Below, in pieces: positions 26,212 to 35,386 of a stretch of 64,000 bases of DNA. The translations under genes were made by a program, and so were the position numbers. The stretch comes from Fidelibacterota bacterium (GTDB lineage: Bacteria; Fidelibacterota; Marinisomatia; SCGC-AAA003-L08; TS1B11), in contig CP070638.1 of NCBI GenBank assembly GCA_020354025.1, forward strand, positions 814,006 to 878,005. The letters are read 5' to 3'. The notes below the pieces were generated by a model. The model was not told the DNA's origin and ran no database searches. It was given only the letters and a program-made list of their open reading frames with translations. Within the stretch, counting starts at the first letter, position 1. Each line of letters starts with the position of its first letter.

Positions 26212-27360
26212 ATGCAATATATGTTCAAGTTTCGGCTTATCTTTCTGTGGGTCATTGTCGTGATAGCATCAGCCAGCTGTAACCGGCAAGGAGGATCAGG
26301 AATGACAATCGCAAAGGAAGTCTTCGGGCATATCGACGGTGAGATACCCGTCTACTTATATACCCTGAAAAATGCCAATGGATGTGAAGTCAGGATCGCT
26401 GACTATGGCGGTATTGTTGTGTCTTTAACCGTACCCGACCGAACGGGAAAGCCGAGTGACGTTGTTCTGGGATTCAGCACGCTGGATGAGTACCTGAAAG
26501 GGCATCCCTACTTTGGCGCCATCATTGGGCGTTATGGCAACCGCATCGCAAAAGGGAGATTCGCCCTGGATGGTGTGGCCTATACCCTGGCAGCCAATAA
26601 CGACGAAAACCACCTGCACGGGGGGCTGAAAGGATTTGACAAAGCGGTCTGGCAGGCTGAGATTATCGAGGGTAAGGAAGGTCAATCTCTGGCACTCTCC
26701 TACCTGAGTAAAGACGGGGAAGAGGGCTATCCCGGGAATCTGTCGGTGAAAGTCGTGTACACGCTAACCGAAGACAACGAGCTCAAGATTGACTACGAGG
26801 CCAAGACCGATCAACCCACGGTGGTGAATCTGACAAACCATTCCTATTTCAATCTGGCCGGGGAGGGTACAGGTGATATCCTGGGGCACGAGATGTTGCT
26901 TAACGCCGACCATTTTCTCCCGGTTGATGCCGGGCTCATTCCCACCGGCGAACTACGTTCCGTAAGAGGGACTCCCTTCAATTTTACCGAATCGACGGCC
27001 ATCGGCGCCCGCATTGACAGCGACGATGAGCAGCTCCGCCTGGGAGGAGGCTATGACCACTGCTTCGTGCTAAACCAGGGGGGTGATCAACTTACCCTCG
27101 CCGCCCGCGTACACGAGCCAACAAGCGGACGGATTATGGAAGTATATACCGACCAGCCCGGCGTACAGCTCTATACCGGCAACTTCCTGGACGGCAGTAA
27201 TGTGGGCAAGGGGAGCGCAGCGTACGGGCACCGCAGCGGCTTCTGTCTGGAAACGCAGCATTTCCCCGACTCGCCAAATAGGGCCGATTTCCCGTCCACG
27301 GTCCTCAGGCCGGGCGAGACCTACTCATCATGTACCATCTACAGGTTTTCGGTGCGCTGA
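26212..27360 (+). CDS. galM: aldose 1-epimerase (galactose mutarotase), lipoprotein
   Basis: Mutarotase that interconverts alpha and beta anomers of aldoses, here predicted to be lipid-anchored outside the cytoplasm (hydrophobic LIFLWVIVVIASASC, lipobox Cys). About 382 aa. Signatures in order: GAIIGRYGNRIAKGRF, ENHLHGGLKGFDK (His), NLTNHSYFNLAG (catalytic His), YDHCFVLN, and GFCLETQHFPDSPN with the catalytic Glu. An extracytoplasmic mutarotase fits with the lipoprotein glycosidase downstream. I place the start at ATG 26212; ATG 26221 is equally possible and a longer frame from 26131 would bury the signal peptide. It ends 48 bp before the GH2 gene. Confidence 0.9.
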   Translation: MQYMFKFRLIFLWVIVVIASASCNRQGGSGMTIAKEVFGHIDGEIPVYLYTLKNANGCEVRIADYGGIVVSLTVPDRTGKPSDVVLGFSTLDEYLKGHPYFGAIIGRYGNRIAKGRFALDGVAYTLAANNDENHLHGGLKGFDKAVWQAEIIEGKEGQSLALSYLSKDGEEGYPGNLSVKVVYTLTEDNELKIDYEAKTDQPTVVNLTNHSYFNLAGEGTGDILGHEMLLNADHFLPVDAGLIPTGELRSVRGTPFNFTESTAIGARIDSDDEQLRLGGGYDHCFVLNQGGDQLTLAARVHEPTSGRIMEVYTDQPGVQLYTGNFLDGSNVGKGSAAYGHRSGFCLETQHFPDSPNRADFPSTVLRPGETYSSCTIYRFSVR

Positions 27361-27407
27361 ATGAGTTACTAAACACAAACCTCCGTATATCGAAGAAGGG
27401 GACTATT

Positions 27408-29237
27408 ATGGGTAGTGTGATTTTTCATACAGGGATCAAGTCTGTATTCGTAGGATTGCCCTTTATTGTCATCATAGCACTTGTTGCCTGCACCACCAAA
27501 GAAACCCGGACCGACTGGCGTCCTGTGGAGGGCCGTATCATGTCCCGGTGGGCGCAGGAGGTATCCCCTGATAATGCCCTGCCGGAGTATCCGCGGCCGC
27601 AACTGGTCCGCAAGGAATGGCTCAACCTGAACGGGCTGTGGGAGTATGCCATTCAGCCCGAAGACGCGCCCCAACCTGAAACCTTCCAGGGGCACATCCT
27701 GGTACCTTTCCCCATCGAGTCGGCCCTTTCTGGAGTGGGCAAGGCGGTGGGGCCGGATAACCGTCTGTGGTATCAACGAACTTTTAAAGTTCCCCCCAAC
27801 TGGGCGGACCGACGTATACTGCTCCATTTCGGCGCTGTGGACTGGGAGACGACGGTATGGGTAAACGGCAGGGAAGTGGGAACCCACCGCGGCGGTTATG
27901 ATCCTTTCACTTTTGATATAAGCGAGGCGCTGCGGGATGACGGACCGCAGGTAATCAGCCTGTCTGTCTGGGACCCAACAGACGCCGGTACCCAGCCGCG
28001 CGGCAAGCAGGTCAGCGAGCCCGAGGGCATCTGGTATACCGCCGTTACGGGCATCTGGCAGACGGTGTGGCTGGAGCCTGTACCTCCGGTCTCTATCGAC
28101 GGGCTGACCATTGTTCCCGATATCGACCGGGGTGAGGTGAGCGTTACCGTCACCGGGCGAAACACCGGCAGCGGGCACCAGGTCTCGGCAGTAGTGAGAG
28201 ACGGGAGCAAAACCGTATCCAGGGCGGAGGGCGCTGTTGGTGAGACGTTGAGCCTGCCCATTGAAAACGCCAAGCTGTGGTCGCCCGACTCTCCCTTCCT
28301 CTACGATCTGGAAGTCACACTCCAGCAAGGAGGCGAAACCGCAGATGTGGTGGATAGTTATTTCGGTATGCGCAAAATCTCGCTGGGCCAGGCGGAGGGC
28401 TTAACCAGACTATTCCTTAACAACCGGCCCCTGTTCCAGTACGGCCTGCTGGACCAGGGCTGGTGGCCCGATGGGCTATACACGGCGCCAACGGACGAGG
28501 CCCTGCGCTACGACCTGGAGGTGACTAAAGAGTTGGGCTTTAATATGCTGCGCAAGCACGTGAAGGTGGAGCGCCAGCGGTTTTATTACTGGTGCGATAA
28601 GCTCGGCCTGCTGGTCTGGCAGGATATGCCAAACGGCGACCGGCACGTCGAGCGCGACCAGCCCGACATCCAGCGCTCGCCCGAATCGGCCCAACAGTAC
28701 GAGCTGGAGTTGAAGCGAATGATCGAGGCGCACCGCAACCATCCGTGCATCGTGATATGGGTACCCTTCAACGAGGGCTGGGGACAATTCGACACACCCC
28801 GTATCGTGGACCTGATCAAGGATCATGACCCGACCCGGCTGGTAATCAACGCCAGCGGCTGGGCCGACCGTGGTGTGGGTGATATCCACGATGTTCACCG
28901 CTATCCCGGCCCGGCGGCACCACCCAACGAACAAAATCGGGCCGCGGTCCTGGGTGAGTTCGGGGGTCTGGGGCTACCGCTGAAAGGCCATACCTGGCAG
29001 GACGAGGAAAACTGGGGATATCGCAGCTATCAAACCGCGGAGGAACTGACGGCGGCCTACCTGGACCTGCTGCAGAAGCTGCGGCCAATGATTGATCAGG
29101 GATTGTCGGCCGCGGTATATACGCAGACCACCGATGTCGAGATTGAGGTCAACGGGCAGCTGACCTACGACCGGGCGGTGATAAAAATGGACGTTGAGAA
29201 GGTTGCCGCGGCCAACAAGGGGCTGTATCAGCATTAG
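27408..29237 (+). CDS. glycoside hydrolase family 2 protein, lipoprotein
   Basis: A 609-aa secreted glycosidase with lipoprotein signal (PFIVIIALVACTT). Domain order is that of GH2: N-terminal jelly-roll sugar-binding domain (WLNLNGLWEYAI, WYQRTFKVP, NGREVGTHRGGYDPF), an immunoglobulin-like domain, then a TIM barrel. Predicted acid/base is the Glu in VPFNEGWGQFD, and the nucleophile is likely the Glu of LGEFGGLG. Family members are beta-galactosidases, glucuronidases or mannosidases; the exact sugar is not evident. AAGGGGACTATT supports ATG 27408. It is probably co-transcribed with galM and followed by a good terminator. Confidence 0.88.
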   Translation: MGSVIFHTGIKSVFVGLPFIVIIALVACTTKETRTDWRPVEGRIMSRWAQEVSPDNALPEYPRPQLVRKEWLNLNGLWEYAIQPEDAPQPETFQGHILVPFPIESALSGVGKAVGPDNRLWYQRTFKVPPNWADRRILLHFGAVDWETTVWVNGREVGTHRGGYDPFTFDISEALRDDGPQVISLSVWDPTDAGTQPRGKQVSEPEGIWYTAVTGIWQTVWLEPVPPVSIDGLTIVPDIDRGEVSVTVTGRNTGSGHQVSAVVRDGSKTVSRAEGAVGETLSLPIENAKLWSPDSPFLYDLEVTLQQGGETADVVDSYFGMRKISLGQAEGLTRLFLNNRPLFQYGLLDQGWWPDGLYTAPTDEALRYDLEVTKELGFNMLRKHVKVERQRFYYWCDKLGLLVWQDMPNGDRHVERDQPDIQRSPESAQQYELELKRMIEAHRNHPCIVIWVPFNEGWGQFDTPRIVDLIKDHDPTRLVINASGWADRGVGDIHDVHRYPGPAAPPNEQNRAAVLGEFGGLGLPLKGHTWQDEENWGYRSYQTAEELTAAYLDLLQKLRPMIDQGLSAAVYTQTTDVEIEVNGQLTYDRAVIKMDVEKVAAANKGLYQH

Positions 29238-29258
29238 GCAACAGCCTTTGCTGTAAAT

Positions 29259-29292
29259 AAAAGCCCTTCCGGCGGCTGCCGGAGGAGCTTTC
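29259..29292 (+). terminator. rho-independent terminator after GH2 gene
   Basis: AAGCCCTTCCGGC pairs with GCCGGAGGAGCTT around GGCT (one bulge, one G-T pair), followed by TTCGT; 22 bp after the GH2 stop. Confidence 0.65.
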
Positions 29293-29301
29293 GTATCTGC
29301 T

Positions 29302-29351
29302 GTCACTCTGAGCTTGTCGAAGGGGTCACCCTGAGGCTCTAGAAGGGTGAT
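29302..29351. repeat. two tandem copies of a CCCTGAG..AAGGGT palindromic repeat
   Basis: GTCACTCTGAGCTTGTCGAA and GTCACCCTGAGGCTCTAGAA occur head to tail, each continuing into GGG(G/T). The word CTGAGCTTGTCGAAGGG is widely dispersed in environmental bacterial genomes; function unknown. It lies between convergent genes. Confidence 0.5.
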
Positions 29352-29354
29352 GCC

Positions 29355-31820
29355 TTATTTCATCATCACCAGTTTGGTTGCTTTTGTGCCGTCTGGTGTC
29401 ACCAGCCGGGCGATATATATGCCCGTAGGCACTTCACTGCCATCGGCGGTCTTACCGTTCCACACTATCTGCCCCGGGCCTGCTTCAATATATCCTTCCA
29501 CCAGCGTAGCCGCTTCCCGGCCTAATACGTCATAGACTTTCAGTGTCACATACCCCTCCTCAGGCAGACCAAAGCGGATCGTTGCGGAGGGATTGAAGGG
29601 ATTGGGATAGCTCTCCAATGCCAGTTCACTTATGCCTGCTTCTTCTTCAACTAGACCCGGTTTCTGGAGCATGGCTGGTGCCTGGCCGGTAGCCTCTTTG
29701 TAGATTTCTGCCAGAAAGCCATTTATTGCATCTTCTTCACCCAATTCATATAAAAGCTGCAGTAGAGATAAAGCCCGTTTGGGATTGTCCAGGTCATTAA
29801 GATAGGTGTGAAACAGCTGCAGGGCAACGTAGCGGCTGTCATCATCGCTTAAGCCACCCTCGCTGAGCAATTGCTCCCCTAATGCAACTCCTTCTGCAAC
29901 CTGACCATCCATAATAAGGGTCTGTACGTACAGTAGCTTGGCCAGATGCGCGACCTGGGGATCAATCTCTGATTTTTGCGTAGCCCGGAGCGCCCCAAGC
30001 GCCTGCCCGCGATCTTCTAATTCCAATTCACGGATATAATTGACAAACTGAGCCGTGGCAGGGATCTCGTCCACCCCCGGCATATAGACCTGTGGATTAT
30101 CTGAGGACTCAGCCACCACCTTCCCCAAACCCGGTGGTGCAGAGGTCAGCCAGGGAGTGAAGTCGAAGTAGCCGGTTCCATCGTTTTCAAAGTGCGAAGA
30201 GTTCGGAGGACTCTCACCCCACCAGGTTCTATCAGCGATGAGGGCGCAGCTCCCGGACAGGTTGACATCATTAGGAGGATCGTTGATGTAGTTGTTCCCG
30301 CCAAACACGGGATAGCCACCAGAGACAATGCCCATGTATACATAGGAATAGTTACTCACTTTGATGCCGTTCGTACCGTTATAACGAATCGTCACATCGG
30401 CGTTTTCATAATCGTCGCCAAATTCCACGCTGCTCCCACCTGTGATTTCGACCCCGTCTCCATCATTGCTCTTAAACGTATTACCAAGCAGAAACTTTAC
30501 AGTACCGCTGGCAGAATTGATCTTTGCCCCATCAATATTGGCACTGTTAAACGTGCTGCGTTTTATAGTTGGCGCACATGAATAGACATAAAGATTGTAA
30601 TAGTAACTGTTTTTAACGGTGACATTATCGATGACGACACCACTGGCATTTGTGATGTAAATGCCATATAAAGCGCCATCGATCACGGCGTTTTTAATGA
30701 ATGAATTATTCGCGCCACTATTAAGAAGATATATGTATTTCCACGTGGCACTGCCTGATTTCTGCCAGGTACCGCCATTAGCCTGGATTTTGCCCAAGAT
30801 ATAGAACTTATCATCCGAGGCCATGTTAAAGGTTGCGCCGGAGTTCACGGTTAAGGTGCCGCCGTTATTAACTTTAATATATGCGTTATTTACATCAGCA
30901 TTATTAATGGTCAAACTGCCATTATTATTAACCACAATCTGTACATTCGTAGCCAGGGTAACGGTAGTCCCAGAGGGAATCGTGTATGTCCCGTTTATGT
31001 ATTGCGTGCCTGCGTGGGAGCTTACAATTATATCGTTGCCGCTCTGCGCGAAATCAAGCGCCTTCTCCAGGGTAGCGAAGACTTCGGGAACTCTTAGAGT
31101 CCCGTATAGATAGTTAATAGCGTCGATATCATCCTGGGCCAAACTCTGGGGCTGCAATGCATTATACGCCGACTTTTGAAACAATGCCCAGGCACTTCCG
31201 GAGGCCATTGTAGGGAAGGATGATGCAGAATGCCCCGCTAACGTATCTGAATGCCCAATCCCAAGCAAATGGCCGAATTCATGAGTCAAAATGCTTTGTA
31301 AATCATGTATATCCTCATCATAGTCTGCCTCATCCTTGCGCCATTCTATATCCTCTTCATTCATCATGATATCGACATCGCTTATCTCTTCTGTATCCCT
31401 GTTATATGTTATCCAGGTTCTAGCTACTCCAAAGGGATGATAATCCCAGTAAACAACATTTTCGTTGTCATTGTTATGAAGAGTATGGTTTGTAGTCCCA
31501 CCATAAGTAAGATCTATTGTTGCTAGCGTTACCTCATTCCAGGTCTCAGCCGCTTCCTCCGCCTCATCAATTACTATCCCGAGGCCAATGTCTTCGGTTC
31601 CGTTCTCATTTATTTTAAAGTATACTGTCGAAGTGGGCTGGTGGATATATGGTCCATCTGGATCTGAGTGCTTTAATGGATTTTGTAGTGATTTGTTATT
31701 ATACTCAAATCCGCCAAACGGTTCTGTACCTGACGCTTCGATATAGAGCGTATAGGCAGCCAATATTGAAATGTGAACGGCGGTTAATGTAAATAAGATA
31801 AATACATTTCTCTTCATCAT
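29355..31820 (-). CDS. matrixin-type metalloprotease with beta-helix region and T9SS sorting domain
   Basis: A secreted protein of about 821 aa. Signal peptide (VFILFTLTAVHISILAAY); metzincin (M10A matrixin-like) domain to about residue 245, with HEFGHLLGIGHSD as zinc site; then a repetitive Asn/Gly-rich right-handed beta-helix region (about 250-560); a helical linker; and a C-terminal Por/T9SS type A sorting domain (SYPNPFNPSATIRFG, then PTGIYIARLVTPDGTKATK). It should be exported by Sec and then moved to the surface by type IX secretion. ATG 31820 follows GAGAGGAG by 8 nt. A GTG at 31829 overlaps the stop of the preceding gene, so coupling is possible. Substrate unknown. Confidence 0.85.
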   Translation of the reverse strand: MMKRNVFILFTLTAVHISILAAYTLYIEASGTEPFGGFEYNNKSLQNPLKHSDPDGPYIHQPTSTVYFKINENGTEDIGLGIVIDEAEEAAETWNEVTLATIDLTYGGTTNHTLHNNDNENVVYWDYHPFGVARTWITYNRDTEEISDVDIMMNEEDIEWRKDEADYDEDIHDLQSILTHEFGHLLGIGHSDTLAGHSASSFPTMASGSAWALFQKSAYNALQPQSLAQDDIDAINYLYGTLRVPEVFATLEKALDFAQSGNDIIVSSHAGTQYINGTYTIPSGTTVTLATNVQIVVNNNGSLTINNADVNNAYIKVNNGGTLTVNSGATFNMASDDKFYILGKIQANGGTWQKSGSATWKYIYLLNSGANNSFIKNAVIDGALYGIYITNASGVVIDNVTVKNSYYYNLYVYSCAPTIKRSTFNSANIDGAKINSASGTVKFLLGNTFKSNDGDGVEITGGSSVEFGDDYENADVTIRYNGTNGIKVSNYSYVYMGIVSGGYPVFGGNNYINDPPNDVNLSGSCALIADRTWWGESPPNSSHFENDGTGYFDFTPWLTSAPPGLGKVVAESSDNPQVYMPGVDEIPATAQFVNYIRELELEDRGQALGALRATQKSEIDPQVAHLAKLLYVQTLIMDGQVAEGVALGEQLLSEGGLSDDDSRYVALQLFHTYLNDLDNPKRALSLLQLLYELGEEDAINGFLAEIYKEATGQAPAMLQKPGLVEEEAGISELALESYPNPFNPSATIRFGLPEEGYVTLKVYDVLGREAATLVEGYIEAGPGQIVWNGKTADGSEVPTGIYIARLVTPDGTKATKLVMMK

Positions 31821-31825
31821 GGCAA

Positions 31826-32392
31826 TCACTCCTCTCCTTCCAGTTCAGCGCGAATAAATTGAATGAGCTCCTGCAATTCTATTCTATCTTCTGGCGCTGC
31901 GCCATTGTTTTCACCTATAAAATGGATATCTGAAGTATGCCGCACGGCCATTTTTGAATTTGTACCAGGATCAGTTACAATGTTGAACTTCCCTTGCGAT
32001 AATCCAATGACGGAAAGCGAGTTGTAAGCAGGAATGATATCCATGTTCCCTAGAAAGAGCAGAGTATTTTCACCCACATTAAATCGGGGTGATCCGATTA
32101 AAACAGTCTCAATATTTCCTACTATACCTCCAGATAGAGTAAACGTGATGTTATCCCGCTGATCCGATCCTTTCAGGGCCGAGTCTATTGAGACTTCCAC
32201 ATTGGTAAATATCATGGTGTGCTCGGTATTCCAGGCGCTTTCAACGGTTACGACTTTACCTATGGCAATTATACCAGAGGATCGGGTGAGCTCACCTATG
32301 GACATCCTTTTCATTATCGTCGCGTGATTGACCTCGACAAGCATAAATAAAGACAAAAATAAGACTGGGAACTTTACTAAGCATATTTTCAC
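31826..32392 (-). CDS. secreted protein encoded directly upstream of the matrixin
   Basis: A 188-aa protein with a signal peptide (KFPVLFLSLFMLVEVNHA). The mature part is beta-rich: GELTRSSGIIAIGKVVTVES, TMIFTNVEVSIDSALKGS, ITFTLSGGIVGN, VGENTLLFLG. I have no name for this family. The wording suggests an OB-like or Ig-like domain that senses or binds rather than catalyses. Its stop overlaps the possible GTG of the matrixin gene, and the two share strand and export route. It could be an inhibitor, chaperone or propeptide-like partner of the protease; this is inference from context only. Confidence 0.6.
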   Translation of the reverse strand: MKICLVKFPVLFLSLFMLVEVNHATIMKRMSIGELTRSSGIIAIGKVVTVESAWNTEHTMIFTNVEVSIDSALKGSDQRDNITFTLSGGIVGNIETVLIGSPRFNVGENTLLFLGNMDIIPAYNSLSVIGLSQGKFNIVTDPGTNSKMAVRHTSDIHFIGENNGAAPEDRIELQELIQFIRAELEGEE

Positions 32393-32415
32393 GTTAATTC
32401 CTCCTTCTTCATGAT

Positions 32416-33522
32416 TTAATGTTGATTCTTCAGCACAGCCATCGATACAGGCTTATGACCGATGGCAATTTCTCTTTCCAGCGTGCCGGTATCCAGATTG
32501 AAAAAGGCAACCGCGTCAGACCCGGGTTGGGATGCAATAAGCAGGCCTTCGCGCTCCAGCAGGATAATTTTGTCGGCAGGGGCATTGAAGATGGCTGTAT
32601 CTATCACCGTGAACTCGCAAAGGTCAAAAGCTAACACCTGATTAGATTCCTCAAAGGCAAGATATAATATCCTGCCAGTGCACGACGGTGTAAAGGTATA
32701 TATATAGGTTAGGTCATGTTCTGAGGGGATGAATATTAGATCAATCTCATCTATAGTATTAACATCATAGATCTTGAAATAACTGCCCCATTCACCCAGA
32801 GTGTAAAGATATTCCTCATTGCCTGAGAGGGCCATATTTATCATTCTTATTGAACAATAATGAATCACTTCACCCGTTAGTATATTGGCGACGAACGGGA
32901 TATGCGGCGGTCCTTCTTCACAAGTTTCCCAGATCTCAGATAAGCCGAACAAGATACCTGCAGAATGGTAAATCAGATATCTAAGTGAAGTACATATAGG
33001 TGATTCAAAATACAACGAATCGACAAAATCGCCTTCGTGATGCGTGATCCCACACACATACTCGTCGCCAAATAAAAGACTATCATGATCTACGATCACA
33101 TAGGCCATCTCATTGGAACCGGCGGTGATATGTATGGCATGCCCCGGGAGATTGATAATACGTTTTACCGTATCAACATCCGTATCAATCACCCAGACGC
33201 TTTTATCATCCCGGCAGGCTACATAGACCAGCCCCAGCTCGGACTGTACACTCACAGCCACTGGCCTTTCTCCCACCGCAAGGGTCGTGATCACCTGCTG
33301 CGTGGCAATATCCACCACGGATACCGTGTTATCCCCCGTGTTCGCCACGTACAGCTTGGCAGCGATTGGCAGGTCGGTGCAGGCGCCGGTGGTATCTACA
33401 AAGAGGCAGGTGGTGTCGATGGGAGTGTCAGTGGTGTCGTTATCCGAATTGTTGTTATCATCAAGGGGCGTTTCGCAATTGGCCAATAGGAAGCAGGAAA
33501 GAGCAATCAGAAGCACGCGCAT
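32416..33522 (-). CDS. YVTN-type beta-propeller lipoprotein
   Basis: About 368 aa. The N terminus VLLIALSCFLLANC is a lipoprotein signal with Cys in the lipobox, followed by an Asp/Asn/Thr-rich linker (DDNNNSDNDTTDTPIDT). The remainder is a seven-bladed-type propeller with YVTN repeats: KLYVANTGDNTVSVVDIAT, VYVACRDDKSVWVIDT and VAFFNLDTGTLERE. Such proteins bind partners or ligands at the surface; no enzymatic residues are evident. I start at ATG 33522, where the signal peptide begins; the frame is open to 33690 but those residues look non-coding. It lies 24 bp upstream of the companion/matrixin genes and may belong to the same operon. Confidence 0.75.
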   Translation of the reverse strand: MRVLLIALSCFLLANCETPLDDNNNSDNDTTDTPIDTTCLFVDTTGACTDLPIAAKLYVANTGDNTVSVVDIATQQVITTLAVGERPVAVSVQSELGLVYVACRDDKSVWVIDTDVDTVKRIINLPGHAIHITAGSNEMAYVIVDHDSLLFGDEYVCGITHHEGDFVDSLYFESPICTSLRYLIYHSAGILFGLSEIWETCEEGPPHIPFVANILTGEVIHYCSIRMINMALSGNEEYLYTLGEWGSYFKIYDVNTIDEIDLIFIPSEHDLTYIYTFTPSCTGRILYLAFEESNQVLAFDLCEFTVIDTAIFNAPADKIILLEREGLLIASQPGSDAVAFFNLDTGTLEREIAIGHKPVSMAVLKNQH

Positions 33523-33930
33523 TTTTATTGTGAGGGGATACCTATGCCGTTTCCCTATTATACTCGGTCGGCCTTGGGCTTTATGTGAGATATGATGGCG
33601 GAAAAAGCGGAAGGAGTATTCAATTCCCCCTTGAACTCGCTGGTGCGAGAGGGCAGGAATAGATGCTGAAGAAAGGCCCATAGGTACCATCCCTCGTTAT
33701 AACCTATGGCGAGGTCCAATACTTTTATATAATTACGTTGTTACCTCGTCAAATACAATTACAATAGTAAAAACATGTTAAACTATATTTTCGAAATAGT
33801 CAAGTATTAGCTGTAAACGTCGCATTATACTTTGAGCGTTTTTTCCATCACATTTTAGAATATATAGCTTATGGTTTCGAGGGTCCTGAGTGGTATTAGG
33901 CCCTGGCTCGACGGTGGCATATATGATAAA

Positions 33931-33955
33931 AGCCCCGAGGATATCTCCCGGGGCT
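33931..33955 (-). terminator. terminator hairpin upstream of the propeller operon region, downstream of TldE gene
   Basis: Read on the minus strand: AGCCCCG, loop, CGGGGCT, then TTTATC, about 30 nt after the stop of the TldE-like gene. The 33691-33930 stretch beside it shows no gene. Confidence 0.7.
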
Positions 33956-33986
33956 CTGCTATCTGTCAGCATTCCTTAAAGCAGAA

Positions 33987-35309
33987 TCACAGGCCGCTGA
34001 AGTCCACGTCTTCGAACAACATGCTGGGCACCCTCAGGGAGGAATAGGGGTAGGGATCGTTGCCCACGGCCGCCAGACGGTTCCAGAACTCTTTGGCGTT
34101 GCCCGAGATATTCATCTCGTTTACGGACTGGACGACTTCCCCTTTCTCAATCAGCTGCCCCACGATACCGAAGGAGAAATCCCCGGTAGTCGAGTTGGAG
34201 TTGCCACCGATGAATCCGGTCACCAGGATGCCCTTGTCAAGGTGTTTAATTAGCTCCTTGAGTGATTCCGATCCTTGTTGAAAAACCAGGTTCCCCCAAG
34301 AACCGGAAGTAGGTTCCAGGCCCAGCTTGCGGCCGTAGTAGTTATCCACGAAGTACTGCCGCAGAACACCCTTTTCGATCAGGGTCCTTTTTTTCGCAAC
34401 CAGGCCTTCGCCGTCGAAGTACCGGGAACCGAGGCCCTTCTCGAGAAACGGATCGTCAATCACGGTGAATTTTTCAGAGGCGATTTTCTTGTCCAGCATC
34501 CCCTCGAGGAAGGACTGTTTCTGCTGGAGGGCATAGGCTGTCATGGGCTGTTGAAGCATTCCGAGAAGCCGACTACCGGCGCGGTTCTCAACAATCATAG
34601 CATACCGGCCGGACTCGATTTTATTCTGCCCGATTTTGCGCAGTGCCCGTTCCACAGCCCATTCACCCAGGGTACTGGCCGGCGGCAAATCTGAACGGTG
34701 GCGGGTAGAGGCGTAGTACCAGTCCTCGGGGCGACCCTTTTCCCCATCACGAACGGTCACCTCGGCCCCGGCAGAAAAGCGGGTGCCCTGGATTTCACCG
34801 GAGAAGCCGTTACTGTGCACCTGGACCACGGAGGTATAGACATCATAATATCCGGAGGTTGTAGATATGATCTGGTCGCTCCGGGCCATAGCTGCCGCCT
34901 CAATTTCCGCGGCCATTGCCACACGATCTGACGACTTGACCTTGTTATAGTTGGGATCGTTGATCCTGAGGTCTTTAAGCGGCTCATCCGGATAGTATTT
35001 CGGATCGGGGAGAGACCGATGCTCATCCCTGGTGAGGTACCTGGTGCTACTGATAGCCTCTTCGATAAACCTGCTCAACGATGCCTTTTTCAGGTCGCTA
35101 GTTGAATGGCTGGAATATTTCTGTTGTACATATAGATCCAGGGAGAGATTCATCCGGGTTGATTCTTTAACCTTCTCGAGTTTTGAATCGCGAAACTCGA
35201 TTTCGACCTGCCGACTGTTTGAAATGGAAGCAGCCGCCTGGTCAGCGCCGCTTCTTCTGGCGTGCTTGATCACCCACTCGGCCAGCTTCAGTTGTTCACT
35301 TTTCCTCAT
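33987..35309 (-). CDS. TldE/PmbA-family metalloprotease subunit
   Basis: A 440-aa protein of the TldD/PmbA family. TldD and TldE (PmbA) form a heterodimeric protease that degrades unfolded peptides and matures microcin-like peptides; TldE lacks the zinc site, as here (no HExxxH). Recognisable stretches: KYSSHSTSDLKKASLSRFI, GARFSAGAEVT-type wording (QGTRFSAGAEVTVRDG), VENRAGSRLLGML in place of the zinc motif, and STTGDFSFGIVGQLIEKG near the end. No signal peptide or Tat motif is seen, in contrast to its partner. The TldD gene is 77 bp upstream on the same strand. Confidence 0.88.
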   Translation of the reverse strand: MRKSEQLKLAEWVIKHARRSGADQAAASISNSRQVEIEFRDSKLEKVKESTRMNLSLDLYVQQKYSSHSTSDLKKASLSRFIEEAISSTRYLTRDEHRSLPDPKYYPDEPLKDLRINDPNYNKVKSSDRVAMAAEIEAAAMARSDQIISTTSGYYDVYTSVVQVHSNGFSGEIQGTRFSAGAEVTVRDGEKGRPEDWYYASTRHRSDLPPASTLGEWAVERALRKIGQNKIESGRYAMIVENRAGSRLLGMLQQPMTAYALQQKQSFLEGMLDKKIASEKFTVIDDPFLEKGLGSRYFDGEGLVAKKRTLIEKGVLRQYFVDNYYGRKLGLEPTSGSWGNLVFQQGSESLKELIKHLDKGILVTGFIGGNSNSTTGDFSFGIVGQLIEKGEVVQSVNEMNISGNAKEFWNRLAAVGNDPYPYSSLRVPSMLFEDVDFSGL

Positions 35310-35386
35310 AGTTCAGACCTCACAGCTATATTATTATCAGGCTACTTTTTTCCCGGCATTCAGTTGCCAAAATTACGGGGTACGGT

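Noticed and set aside
27369-28328. 319-aa antisense frame across the GH2 gene
   Set aside because: Arg/Pro-rich shadow sequence without domain; GH2 motifs on the plus strand are complete.
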